Made by a program: the position numbers and the translations under genes
Shown here: piece after piece, positions 1-6,115 of the stretch
How positions within the stretch are numbered: the first letter of the stretch is position 1
Layout: every line of letters starts with the position of its first letter
Notes under the pieces: generated by a model
Seen by the model: the letters and a program-made list of their open reading frames with translations, nothing else
The model's database searches: none
What the model was told of the DNA's origin: nothing
Assembly (NCBI GenBank): GCA_023434145.1
Contig: JAEYTI010000194.1
Span: 1 to 6,529, forward strand
Source: Chloroflexota bacterium
GTDB taxonomy: Bacteria > Chloroflexota > Anaerolineae > Anaerolineales > Anaerolineaceae
Length of the DNA: 6,529 nt
Reading direction: 5' to 3'

Positions 1-108
1 AACCTGGCCATCTCCATCATCCGTAAGGCAGCCTACCCTTTTATGACGGATGCTTGGGCGGACATATCCGCCCAGCCGGATCTTGGCCTTTCCCTTCTCC
101 AAAAATGA
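1..108 (+). CDS. Transposase, C-terminal fragment (truncated by window edge)
   Basis: The first reading frame is open from base 1 to a TGA at 106-108, giving the last 35 residues of a protein whose start lies outside the window. The tail opens with NLAISIIRKAAYPF, followed by an Ala/Trp helix and a short Leu-rich end (LGLSLLQK). By my recollection this resembles the C-terminus of DDE transposases of the ISAs1 type, which often end in an N-L-A-I-S-(L/I)-x-R segment followed by a helix carrying an alanine and a bulky residue. The inverted-repeat-like sequence that begins right at the stop codon supports an insertion-sequence assignment. The fragment could be the intact end of a complete element lying to the left, or a remnant; the window cannot tell. 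The family assignment rests on a short stretch and is moderate. Confidence 0.55.
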   Translation, partial: NLAISIIRKAAYPFMTDAWADISAQPDLGLSLLQK

Positions 109-126
109 TAGCGTTGAAAAGCCCTG
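106..126 (-). mobile_element. Probable right terminal inverted repeat of the insertion sequence
   Basis: Immediately after the transposase stop, the sequence read inward on the minus strand from 126 begins CAGGGCTTTTCAACG and runs into the stop codon. A terminal repeat that overlaps or directly follows the transposase stop, with a CAGGG-like tip, is typical of compact insertion sequences. The matching left repeat is outside the window, so the boundary (126 or 127) is an inference. If it is right, the target duplication would start at 127 with GAATAGAA. Confidence 0.4.
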
Positions 127-130
127 GAAT

Positions 131-144
131 AGAACATTGGTTCT
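131..144. promoter_or_regulatory. LexA (SOS) operator, box 1
   Basis: A perfect dyad, AGAAC-ATTG-GTTCT, with GAAC at 132-135 and GTTC at 140-143. GAAC-N4-GTTC is the core of the Gram-positive LexA (DinR) operator, which has also been described in the Chloroflexota genus Dehalococcoides. The last base of the dyad is the first base of the -35 hexamer, so a repressor bound here would block RNA polymerase. The central four bases do not follow the usual RNRY pattern, so this copy is probably the weaker of the two. Confidence 0.55.
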
Positions 145-172
145 TGACAAAACGGAACGTGCGTTCTAGAAT
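144..172 (+). promoter_or_regulatory. Sigma70-type promoter of the membrane protein gene
   Basis: TTGACA at 144-149 matches the -35 consensus perfectly. It is followed by a 17-bp spacer and TAGAAT at 167-172, five of six bases of the -10 consensus. Transcription would start near 179, leaving a leader of about 124 nt before the ATG at 303. The strong core combined with two overlapping repressor dyads is the classic design of a promoter that is tightly off and strongly inducible. Confidence 0.65.
154..167. promoter_or_regulatory. LexA (SOS) operator, box 2
   Basis: A second perfect dyad core, GAAC-GTGC-GTTC (155-166). Its centre GTGC fits the RNRY preference of Gram-positive LexA boxes. It lies wholly in the spacer between the -35 and -10 hexamers and ends exactly where the -10 begins. 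Its centre is 23 bp from that of box 1, roughly two helical turns, so two repressor dimers could sit on similar faces of the DNA. Two such cores in 36 bp, both locked to a promoter, are unlikely by chance. Confidence 0.62.
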
Positions 173-277
173 AGAACTAAATTGCTATCCGGTACTTCGG
201 TGCGATTACCAGGGATGAGGAAATCATCCAAAAAAAGCAGCCACAAAACCTAGAGGGAACCCACCCACTTACAATCG

Positions 278-293
278 TCTCCGGACGGAGAGG
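278..293 (+). promoter_or_regulatory. Ribosome binding site inside a small hairpin
   Basis: GGAGAGG at 287-293 lies 9 nt before the ATG at 303 and decides that start. The GGAGA half pairs perfectly with TCTCC at 278-282 across a GGAC loop. This 5-bp hairpin could partly hide the Shine-Dalgarno sequence. The site itself is well supported; any regulatory role of the hairpin is a guess. Confidence 0.5.
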
Positions 294-302
294 AAAATAG
301 AA

Positions 303-1139
303 ATGCCTCCTTCCAATGCTCGCACAGGCCCAAATTTTCAAGATGTGGTCAGCCACATCCGACCGAACCTCGCCTTCGTGGTGATGATCTTTGGCGCGCT
401 TCTTGCGTTTGAGATATTCAACTACACCACTACTGACCATGCCTTACGAGACCTGCTGGGGAATCTGCACTTCGCCGGTTTTCGCTGGTCTACGATCCTG
501 GCGCTGGCCTTTTGCGGCATTGATTTTGCGGGTATTGCCCGGCTGTTTACCCCAGAACAGGGCGAAGATGAGCCGAAGGAAGTCTGGTATCTGTTTGGGG
601 CCTGGCTGCTAGCGGCAACGATGAACGCAATCCTCACCTGGTGGGGTGTTTCGATGGCGGTGGTAACGCACACTGTGCAGAGCACGGCGGTGATCGATCC
701 ACAAACACTGTCCACGGTTATCCCGATCTTCGTGGCAATTATGGTTTGGGTGATCCGCATTCTGATCATCGGCACGCTATCGCTGGCAATGGATCGCTTG
801 CTGCATCACGGTGTGCATCGCCGCCCGGCCATCCAAAGCACCGTTTCCGCTCAGGCCGCGGCGCGTTACACCGGGCGTAACCTGCCCCAGCATACGCAGC
901 CAATGAGCATCCCGGCGAGCTTGAACTCTTCGGCGGCTACTCCGCGCCCCTCGTTGAACCGTGCCGCGAATCCGAACCCGCGCGCTGTTCGCCCTGCTGC
1001 TCCGCTAGAAGAGCCAGAGTACATCCCAGAAACGCCCAGCCGCGCCACCCGCGAACCCACCTACCACAGCCTTTCCATGAGCGCGCGACCCTCAGTGAAC
1101 AACAGCAACGGTGACCGCTCGAACCGCTATCGAAGATAA
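303..1139 (+). CDS. Four-helix integral membrane protein with Pro-rich tail, unknown function
   Basis: I do not recognise this 278-residue protein. The N-terminal 20 residues are polar, without a cleavable signal peptide. Four hydrophobic segments follow at about 22-41, 61-81, 94-121 and 137-162. The second contains an acidic residue in FCGIDFAG and the third is Trp-rich (LTWWG). From about 170 to the end the chain is low-complexity, rich in Pro, Ala, Ser, Asn and Arg with many R-P and N-P pairs. It looks disordered and basic, so by the positive-inside rule it probably faces the cytoplasm. No enzyme motif is visible. The gene stands alone: an upstream promoter with two LexA-type operators, its own Shine-Dalgarno, and a strong terminator 44 nt after the stop. 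If the operators are real, it is made after DNA damage. Small SOS-induced membrane proteins in other bacteria (YneA, SidA) halt division, but no similarity to them is visible here. The reading frame is confident; the function is open. Confidence 0.85.
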   Translation: MPPSNARTGPNFQDVVSHIRPNLAFVVMIFGALLAFEIFNYTTTDHALRDLLGNLHFAGFRWSTILALAFCGIDFAGIARLFTPEQGEDEPKEVWYLFGAWLLAATMNAILTWWGVSMAVVTHTVQSTAVIDPQTLSTVIPIFVAIMVWVIRILIIGTLSLAMDRLLHHGVHRRPAIQSTVSAQAAARYTGRNLPQHTQPMSIPASLNSSAATPRPSLNRAANPNPRAVRPAAPLEEPEYIPETPSRATREPTYHSLSMSARPSVNNSNGDRSNRYRR

Positions 1140-1182
1140 TCGTCCCGCCATCATCCCCGTTGGCGAGCGATTCCACAACAGA

Positions 1183-1249
1183 AGGGGTTGTTAAAAAGAG
1201 TGTTTGTGATGATGGGCCATCATCACAAACACTCTTTTTAACAACCCCT
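1183..1249. terminator. Bidirectional intrinsic terminator, 33-bp perfect hairpin
   Basis: Bases 1183-1215 and 1217-1249 are exact reverse complements with a single central base. The structure contains an 18-bp core stem (1198-1215 / 1217-1234) flanked by A5 (1193-1197) on the left and T5 (1235-1239) on the right, so it gives a stem plus U tract in both directions. A further T6 lies at 1253-1258 for plus-strand transcripts. It sits between the convergent membrane-protein and histidine-kinase genes, and its right edge overlaps the kinase stop codon (1248-1250). Confidence 0.9.
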
Positions 1250-2636
1250 ATGTTTTTTCGGGAACAGCGATGGGCAGCCAGATGGTAAATGTTGTTCCCT
1301 GGCCTTCTTTCGAAACGGCATCAATTGCGCCGCCGTGATTGCGCACGATCCAGTAGGCGATAGAGAGCCCCAACCCAAAACCACTGGTCTGGCCACCGCT
1401 GGCGCGCTTGCGCGAGCGCTCGCCACGGTAGAAGCGCTCGAAGATGTGGGGCAGGTCGGCTTCAGGGATGCCCGGGCCGGTATCCTGGATGACGATCTGG
1501 GCTTGATCGGCAGACCGCCGCAAGGTCAGTGTCACCTGGCCACCGGCGGGCGTGTACTGTACAGCATTGCCGATCAGGTTAACGAGCACCTGTTTGAGCC
1601 GGTCGCGGTCGCCGGAAACCTGAATCTGATCGATCTCTTCGATGCGGATTTCGCTCTTGTCTGCGGCAAGCGTTCGCATCTGCTGGAAGACCTCCAGCAG
1701 AACGCTGTCTAACTCAACCGGCTTCATCTGCATGGGCAGCCGGCCTGCTTCCGCCTGTGCCAGCAGCAGCAGATCGCCGACCAGGCGGGTCAGGCGGTCT
1801 ACTTCTGCCTCTACGTTCGAAAGCGACTCTTCATCGATCTGCCCGAAACGTCGGATGAGGGCCACCTCGCCTTTGATAACGGTGAGCGGCGTGCGTAGCT
1901 CGTGGCTAACATCCGCCAGGAAGCGGCGCTGGCTGGTGAACAGCCCTTCCAGGCGGCCCAGCGTATCGTTAAAGGCGTTGATGAGCGCCGATACTTCTTC
2001 ACTCTCGCTGCCTGCCAGTGGTATGCGGCGGGAGAGATCATCGGCGCGCGTGATATTGGTGGCAATCTGTGTTGCGGAGGCAAGCGGAGCGAGGGCGCGC
2101 CCGGTTACCAGCCAGCCGGCAATAGCAGCAACCGCCATTAAGATTACCGCCAGCACGACCAGCACAGTGGAGAGGGTGCGCTGGGTGGCGTCGAGCAGGC
2201 TGAGGTTGAGTGCTACCTGCAGCACGCCCGCCGGTCCGCGCGGTGAAACGAGCGGCACGCTGAGCACCCGCAGGTGCACGTCACGGCTGCGGGTAGAGTT
2301 GAACACCGGGGTAGTGGTTCGCAGGCCTGCTCCATCCAGGGGCTCTTGCCAGCCGCGCGGGCGCTCGAGCTGCAAGCGGCGGTCGCTGCCCCACACCTGG
2401 TAGATCAGGTTGCTATCGGCGGGTTGGTATTCGGCCAGAACGCGCGGATCGAACCGGTTGGAGGCATCAACACGCAGCAGGCCCCCGGTAAGCACGGCTG
2501 CCTGCTGTGTAAGTGTGTTATCGATTTGCCCAACCAAAACCAGGCTGACCAGCCAGTACACCAGCGCACCAAACAAGAGCAGGATACCGCCCAGCAGCGT
2601 GGTATAGAGCAGGGTCAGGCGCAGGCGCAGCGACAT
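1248..2636 (-). CDS. Two-component sensor histidine kinase (HAMP-HisKA-HATPase)
   Basis: This 462-residue membrane kinase autophosphorylates on His and passes the phosphate to the regulator encoded just upstream. Helix 1 spans about 7-35 and helix 2 about 154-178, enclosing a sensor domain of roughly 118 residues outside the membrane that I cannot assign to a known fold. A HAMP linker follows (about 179-231). The H box is SHELRTP with phospho-acceptor H245. The ATP-binding domain has the N box (N353 and N357 in VNLIGNAVQYTP), G1 box DTGPGI (385-390), F box around F399, and G2 box GFGLGLS (419-425). All key residues are present. The start ATG lies 17 nt after the regulator's stop. Its ribosome site is weak (CCGGA or CAGG), so translational coupling is likely. 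Architecture matches class I EnvZ/MprB-like kinases; the stimulus is unknown. Confidence 0.95.
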   Translation of the reverse strand: MSLRLRLTLLYTTLLGGILLLFGALVYWLVSLVLVGQIDNTLTQQAAVLTGGLLRVDASNRFDPRVLAEYQPADSNLIYQVWGSDRRLQLERPRGWQEPLDGAGLRTTTPVFNSTRSRDVHLRVLSVPLVSPRGPAGVLQVALNLSLLDATQRTLSTVLVVLAVILMAVAAIAGWLVTGRALAPLASATQIATNITRADDLSRRIPLAGSESEEVSALINAFNDTLGRLEGLFTSQRRFLADVSHELRTPLTVIKGEVALIRRFGQIDEESLSNVEAEVDRLTRLVGDLLLLAQAEAGRLPMQMKPVELDSVLLEVFQQMRTLAADKSEIRIEEIDQIQVSGDRDRLKQVLVNLIGNAVQYTPAGGQVTLTLRRSADQAQIVIQDTGPGIPEADLPHIFERFYRGERSRKRASGGQTSGFGLGLSIAYWIVRNHGGAIDAVSKEGQGTTFTIWLPIAVPEKT

Positions 2637-2653
2637 GGGCCTGTTATCCGGAA

Positions 2654-3331
2654 CTAGGGATTTTCGCGCAGTACATATCCAACGCCGCGGACGGTGTGGA
2701 TGAGGCGGGTTTCATCCTCGTTTTCCAGCTTTTGGCGTAGATAGCGAATGTATACATCCAACACGTTGCTTTCGCCGCCGAAATCGTAGCCCCAAACACG
2801 GTCAAAGATCATCTCGCGCGTCATCACCTGGCGCGGGTGGCGCATGAACAACTCCAGCAAATCGTATTCCTTGGCAGTAAGGGCGATGGTGCGCCCATTG
2901 CGGCTTGCCATACGGGTTGAGGTATCAAGCGTGAGATCGTTGAAGGTGAGGATCGGAGCGCGTTCTAACTGGGTGCGGCGCAGCAGGGCGCGTACGCGGG
3001 CAAGCAGCTCATCCAGCTCGAATGGCTTTGTCATATAATCGTCCGCGCCGGCATCCAACCCAAATACGCGGTCGTTGATGGTATCTTTTGCGGTGAGCAT
3101 GAGAATGGGTACGTTGCCTTCGGTGCGCAGCCGTTGGGTCACTTCCAACCCATCCATACCGGGCAGCATCAGATCGAGGATGAGGATATCGGGGCGCCAG
3201 TTTCGCGCCTGTGAAAGGCCGCTTTCACCATCCAGGGCAGTTTCTACCTGGTAGCCTTCATAGGACAACGCTCTACGCAGGACACGCAAAATGCCTTCGT
3301 CGTCTTCAATGATCAGGATGCGCTCTTTCAT
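2654..3331 (-). CDS. OmpR/PhoB-family DNA-binding response regulator
   Basis: This 225-residue cytoplasmic transcription factor is the partner of the downstream kinase. The receiver domain (about 1-118) has the acidic pair D10/D11, phospho-acceptor D53 in LILDLMLPGMDG, T80 and K102 in the T-K-P-F motif. The C-terminal winged helix (about 126-222) shows the usual features: LTAKEYDLLELF, the recognition-helix region VLDVYIRYLRQKLE, and the wing RGVGYVL. Length and layout match the family exactly. The start is set by GAGGAGGG at 3335-3342, ending 3 nt before the ATG, which is unusually close. It is the first gene of a two-gene operon. It is closest in style to MprA/MtrA-type regulators, but no specific regulon can be inferred. 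Confidence 0.96.
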   Translation of the reverse strand: MKERILIIEDDEGILRVLRRALSYEGYQVETALDGESGLSQARNWRPDILILDLMLPGMDGLEVTQRLRTEGNVPILMLTAKDTINDRVFGLDAGADDYMTKPFELDELLARVRALLRRTQLERAPILTFNDLTLDTSTRMASRNGRTIALTAKEYDLLELFMRHPRQVMTREMIFDRVWGYDFGGESNVLDVYIRYLRQKLENEDETRLIHTVRGVGYVLRENP

Positions 3332-3347
3332 AATCCCTCCTCAAGTA

Positions 3348-3356
3348 TTTATACCA
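3348..3356 (-). promoter_or_regulatory. Candidate extended -10 promoter of the two-component operon
   Basis: On the minus strand, TGG-TATAAA (3356 down to 3348) fits an extended -10 element (TGnTATAAT, five of six). No good -35 is seen at the right distance. The predicted start near 3341-3342 would leave a leader of about 10 nt made almost only of the Shine-Dalgarno GAGGAGGG. No convincing direct-repeat binding site for the regulator is seen in the divergent region. Confidence 0.4.
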
Positions 3357-3472
3357 TAATGTTGGTTGTTTAAGGTTGGCACACCGTCGATGCGGTGCCG
3401 CTGCCCATACTTTCGCTGTTCAGCAGTAGAACGCATAAAAATACCAAGAAACTCTTGATAACCTTAATAAAT

Positions 3473-3504
3473 TTGACACCGCTGGTAAAGTTTTTCGATA
3501 TAAT
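3473..3504 (+). promoter_or_regulatory. Promoter of rnd, giving a leaderless mRNA
   Basis: TATAAT at 3499-3504 is a perfect -10 only 6 nt upstream of the rnd ATG (3511), so transcription should begin at or within a base or two of the start codon. TTGACA at 3473-3478 is a perfect -35 but the spacer is 20 bp, longer than optimal, so the pairing is uncertain. No Shine-Dalgarno sequence precedes the ATG, which agrees with leaderless translation. Confidence 0.55.
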
Positions 3505-3510
3505 CAGCGT

Positions 3511-4638
3511 ATGACTTCTTCGATGGGCGAGCCGATATGGGTAGCCGGGCCTACTGCACTGAAACAAATGGTGGAAGTGCTTTCCCGGCAGTCTGCGATT
3601 GGTGTAGACACAGAATCTAACAGCTTGTTCGCCTATCAAGAGCAGGTATGCCTGATTCAGTTTACAGCGGAAGGGAAAGACTTTCTGGTTGATCCGCTTT
3701 CGCTGCACGATCTCTCGGTTTTGGGGCCGATCTTTGCCGATCCACAGATTGAGAAGATTTTCCATGCTTCAGAATATGACCTGATTTGCCTGAAGCGGGA
3801 TTTTGGGTTCGAGTTCAATAACCTGTTTGATACCATGCTTGCAGCGCGGATTGCGGGGCGGTCGGGGTTGGGGCTGGCGACGATCCTTGAGGAAGAGTTT
3901 GGCGTGCAGGTGGATAAGCGCTATCAGCGTGCCAACTGGGCACAGCGCCCGCTGACCCGAGAGATGATGTCATATGCGCGCATGGATACGCATTTCCTGA
4001 TCCAGTTGCGCGCAATCCTGGCGAAGCAGTTGGTGGCCACCGGACGCGAAGCGCTGGCCCAGGAGGATTTTCTGCGCATGACGCGCGTTTCTGGTAATCA
4101 TCATCACAGCGATTCCGGCTCTTGCTGGCGTATCTCTGGCGCGCAGGATTTGACACCCCGGCAGGCAGCAGTCTTGATGGAACTGTGTGATTTCCGCGAG
4201 GAGCGCGCGCGCGCTATGGACCAGCCGCCGTTCCGCGTGCTTTCGAACCAGGCGCTTCTCGAGCTTGCGAAATTGATGCCCCGCAAGCGCGGAGAACTGA
4301 ACCAGATGGGGGGGATGTCGCAGAAGTTGCTGGACCGCTATGGCAACGAGATTCTGGCTGCAATAGAGCGGGGAATTGTTGGACCACCGGCATACCGCCC
4401 GATCATCCAGCGTCCGAGCGAGGCCATGCTGGGCCGGCTGGACAATCTGCGCACCTGGCGTAAACTGACAGGCCGAGAGATGGGGGTTGAATCCGACATC
4501 ATCCTACCTCGCGATATCATGGAAGTGATTGCAGAACGGGCGCCAAAGACGCTGGAAGCACTGCAAGATATCATGAGCGAGATCCCGTGGCGGTTTGAGC
4601 ACTTTGGCCGGCAAATTCTGAATATTGTTCATTCATAG
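3511..4638 (+). CDS. rnd: Ribonuclease D (DEDDy 3'-5' exonuclease with HRDC domains)
   Basis: This 375-residue cytoplasmic enzyme is predicted to trim 3' ends of tRNA precursors and other stable RNAs with two metal ions. The exonuclease domain covers about 8-175. Exo I is GVDTES with D33 and E35, Exo II is HASEYD with D90, and Exo III is YARMDTHFL with Y155 and D159, so the DEDDy set is complete. The family signature W-x-x-R-P-L-T is present just before Exo III. A His/Ser/Gly linker (about 194-212) leads to an HRDC domain (about 215-290). A second, weaker HRDC-like helical region follows (about 303-373), the two-HRDC plan of E. coli RNase D, whose length it matches. The ATG at 3511 is preferred because the -10 box is 6 nt away; Met5 has no ribosome site either. 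Downstream is another nuclease gene, separated by a terminator. Confidence 0.93.
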   Translation: MTSSMGEPIWVAGPTALKQMVEVLSRQSAIGVDTESNSLFAYQEQVCLIQFTAEGKDFLVDPLSLHDLSVLGPIFADPQIEKIFHASEYDLICLKRDFGFEFNNLFDTMLAARIAGRSGLGLATILEEEFGVQVDKRYQRANWAQRPLTREMMSYARMDTHFLIQLRAILAKQLVATGREALAQEDFLRMTRVSGNHHHSDSGSCWRISGAQDLTPRQAAVLMELCDFREERARAMDQPPFRVLSNQALLELAKLMPRKRGELNQMGGMSQKLLDRYGNEILAAIERGIVGPPAYRPIIQRPSEAMLGRLDNLRTWRKLTGREMGVESDIILPRDIMEVIAERAPKTLEALQDIMSEIPWRFEHFGRQILNIVHS

Positions 4639-4670
4639 CCGGGGAGGGCAGCGCCCGGCTAATATTTTCT
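4636..4670 (+). terminator. Intrinsic terminator or attenuator after rnd
   Basis: TAGCCGGG (4636-4643) pairs perfectly with CCCGGCTA (4654-4661) across a 10-nt loop, followed by a T-rich stretch (ATATTTTCT). The left arm starts with the rnd stop codon itself. It stands 19 nt before the next gene's Shine-Dalgarno at the closest. I see no separate promoter for that gene, so the hairpin may let part of the transcription through. Confidence 0.65.
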
Positions 4671-4675
4671 GACGT

Positions 4676-4681
4676 AAGGAG
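4676..4681 (+). promoter_or_regulatory. Ribosome binding site that selects a GTG start
   Basis: AAGGAG at 4676-4681, 7 nt before GTG 4689-4691, is an ideal Shine-Dalgarno. It supports GTG as the true start. The first residues MKLHFYGAAQTVTG match the usual beginning of this nuclease family. Confidence 0.8.
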
Positions 4682-4688
4682 ATACATC

Positions 4689-6083
4689 GTGAAGCTCCAT
4701 TTTTACGGTGCGGCGCAGACGGTTACCGGCGCTCAGTTCTTACTAGAAATCAATGGCAAACGCCTGCTTATCGACTGCGGCATGTACCAGGGCAAGCGGT
4801 CGGAGAGCTATGAGCGGAACTTGCATTTTTCGTTCAATCCAAAGAAGGTGGATGCGGTCATTTTGTCCCACGCCCACATCGACCACAGTGGAAATTTGCC
4901 CAACCTGGTGAAAAATGGCTTCTCAGGAGCCATATACGCGACACCCGCTACTTGTGACCTAACAGGATTGATGCTGCTCGACTCAGGCCATATTCAGGAG
5001 GCGGATGCGGAATTTGTGAATAGAAAACGCGCCGCTCGCGGCGAGCCGCCGGTGCAGCCGCTGTATACGATGGAAGATGCTGAGGAAGCGGCCGAGATGC
5101 TGGTTCCGTTGGACTACAACGAGGATTTCCAACCGGTGGACGGTGTAACCGCCCGGCTGGTGGATGCCGGGCACGTGCTGGGTTCAGCTTCGATCTTGCT
5201 GGAAGTGGAAGAGGGACACAAGAAAACTCGTCTGTGGTTCTCTGGCGATGTGGGGCGGCGCAATATTCACCTGCTGCGCGATCCGGTTATGCCGGAGAAG
5301 GTGGATTACCTGATTATGGAATGCACCTATGGCGACAAATCTCACGGCGACCCGCGAGATGCGTACCAGGAGTTCTACGAAGTGGTGCGCGATACGATAC
5401 ACAAGCGCGGCAAGGTGATTGTGCCGTCGTTCGCGGTGGGGCGCACGCAGGAACTGGTTTACGCGCTCAATAACTTTGTCAGCGAGGGCGAACTGCCGGT
5501 GATCCCTGTGTACGTCGATAGCCCGCTGGCGGTGAATGCCTCGGATATCTTCGCGCGCCACCCGGAATGTTTTGATAAAGAGACCCAGGCGTTCATCAAA
5601 GAGCACCGCCATCCGGCGCTGGAGTTCAAGGGGCTGAAGTACATCCGCTCGGTGAATGAATCGAAGGCTCTGAATAATCAGGAAGGACCGATGATCATTA
5701 TCTCGGCCTCGGGAATGGCCGAAACCGGGCGAATTCTGCACCACCTAAAGAACAATATCGAAGACCCGCGTAATAAAGTGCTGATCGTATCCTGGCAGGC
5801 CCCGCATACCCTTGGCCGCCGGCTGGCCGACCGGGCAGAGCGCGTGCGGATCTTTGGCGAAGAATACGTGCGGCGGGCAGGCGTGGCGACGATTGGTGGT
5901 CTTTCGGGGCACGCCGGGCAGGATATGCTGGTGGAGTACGCGAAATCGGCGAACGGTGCGTTGAAGCAAATATTCTTGGTGCACGGTGAGGAGCGCGCGG
6001 CGAAACCGCTGCGCGAGCGGCTTGCCCATGCGGGAATGCGGCAGGTTGTTTATCCTGACCGGGGACAGAGCTTCGAACTGTAA
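4689..6083 (+). CDS. Metallo-beta-lactamase-fold RNA nuclease (beta-CASP/RMMBL, Ysh1/CPSF73-like)
   Basis: This 464-residue protein has the full set of metal and catalytic motifs of the beta-CASP nucleases. They are HAHIDHSG with H61, H63, D65 and H66; GHVLGS with H162; SGDVG with D187; the beta-CASP motif A region ECTYGD (E211); motif B in SASGMAETGR with H351/H352; motif C SGHAGQ with H408; and a final VHGEE with H432. The beta-CASP insert lies at about 245-370 (PSFAVGRTQE, YVDSPLA) and the RMMBL end at about 385-445. Known relatives cut RNA as endonucleases, sometimes with 5'-3' exonuclease activity. No N-terminal KH domains are present, unlike archaeal aCPSF1. It is cytoplasmic, with no signal peptide. 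The gene starts with GTG and follows rnd after 50 nt, a pairing that suggests RNA turnover. Activity on RNA is inferred from the family. Confidence 0.93.
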   Translation: MKLHFYGAAQTVTGAQFLLEINGKRLLIDCGMYQGKRSESYERNLHFSFNPKKVDAVILSHAHIDHSGNLPNLVKNGFSGAIYATPATCDLTGLMLLDSGHIQEADAEFVNRKRAARGEPPVQPLYTMEDAEEAAEMLVPLDYNEDFQPVDGVTARLVDAGHVLGSASILLEVEEGHKKTRLWFSGDVGRRNIHLLRDPVMPEKVDYLIMECTYGDKSHGDPRDAYQEFYEVVRDTIHKRGKVIVPSFAVGRTQELVYALNNFVSEGELPVIPVYVDSPLAVNASDIFARHPECFDKETQAFIKEHRHPALEFKGLKYIRSVNESKALNNQEGPMIIISASGMAETGRILHHLKNNIEDPRNKVLIVSWQAPHTLGRRLADRAERVRIFGEEYVRRAGVATIGGLSGHAGQDMLVEYAKSANGALKQIFLVHGEERAAKPLRERLAHAGMRQVVYPDRGQSFEL

Positions 6084-6115
6084 TTGTGCTGGCAAAATCG
6101 AACGGCTGTGAAATC

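Noticed and set aside
55..74. Perfect 8-bp hairpin TGGGCGGA-CATA-TCCGCCCA, possible terminator
   Set aside because: It lies inside the transposase reading frame (codons for AWADISAQ) and has no U tract after it; most likely coincidental to the coding sequence.
215..253. Twelve-codon ORF in the leader (MRKSSKKSSHKT), possible leader peptide
   Set aside because: Only AGGG directly in front of the ATG, too close for a ribosome site, and a Lys/Ser-rich peptide from an A-rich stretch is easily random.
1642..2403. 253-codon plus-strand frame opposite the histidine kinase
   Set aside because: It is Ser/Arg-rich, as expected from the antisense of a GC-rich gene, and the kinase on the other strand has complete motifs over the same stretch.
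3378..3400. Imperfect dyad GGCAC...GTGCC upstream of the response regulator, possible operator
   Set aside because: Pairing needs bulges and does not form tandem direct repeats of the OmpR/PhoB type.
3370..3765. 131-codon minus-strand frame across the divergent promoter region and the 5' end of rnd
   Set aside because: It would overlap the conserved RNase D exonuclease domain, has no recognisable domain and no ribosome site; treated as antisense noise.
5184..5744. 186-codon minus-strand frame inside the beta-CASP nuclease gene
   Set aside because: His/Arg-rich antisense translation of a clearly conserved gene with no domain of its own.
4689..6083. Antibiotic-resistance metallo-beta-lactamase
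   Set aside because: The beta-CASP insert, RMMBL end, SGMAETGR and SGHAGQ motifs and absence of a signal peptide mark an RNA nuclease, not a periplasmic beta-lactamase.
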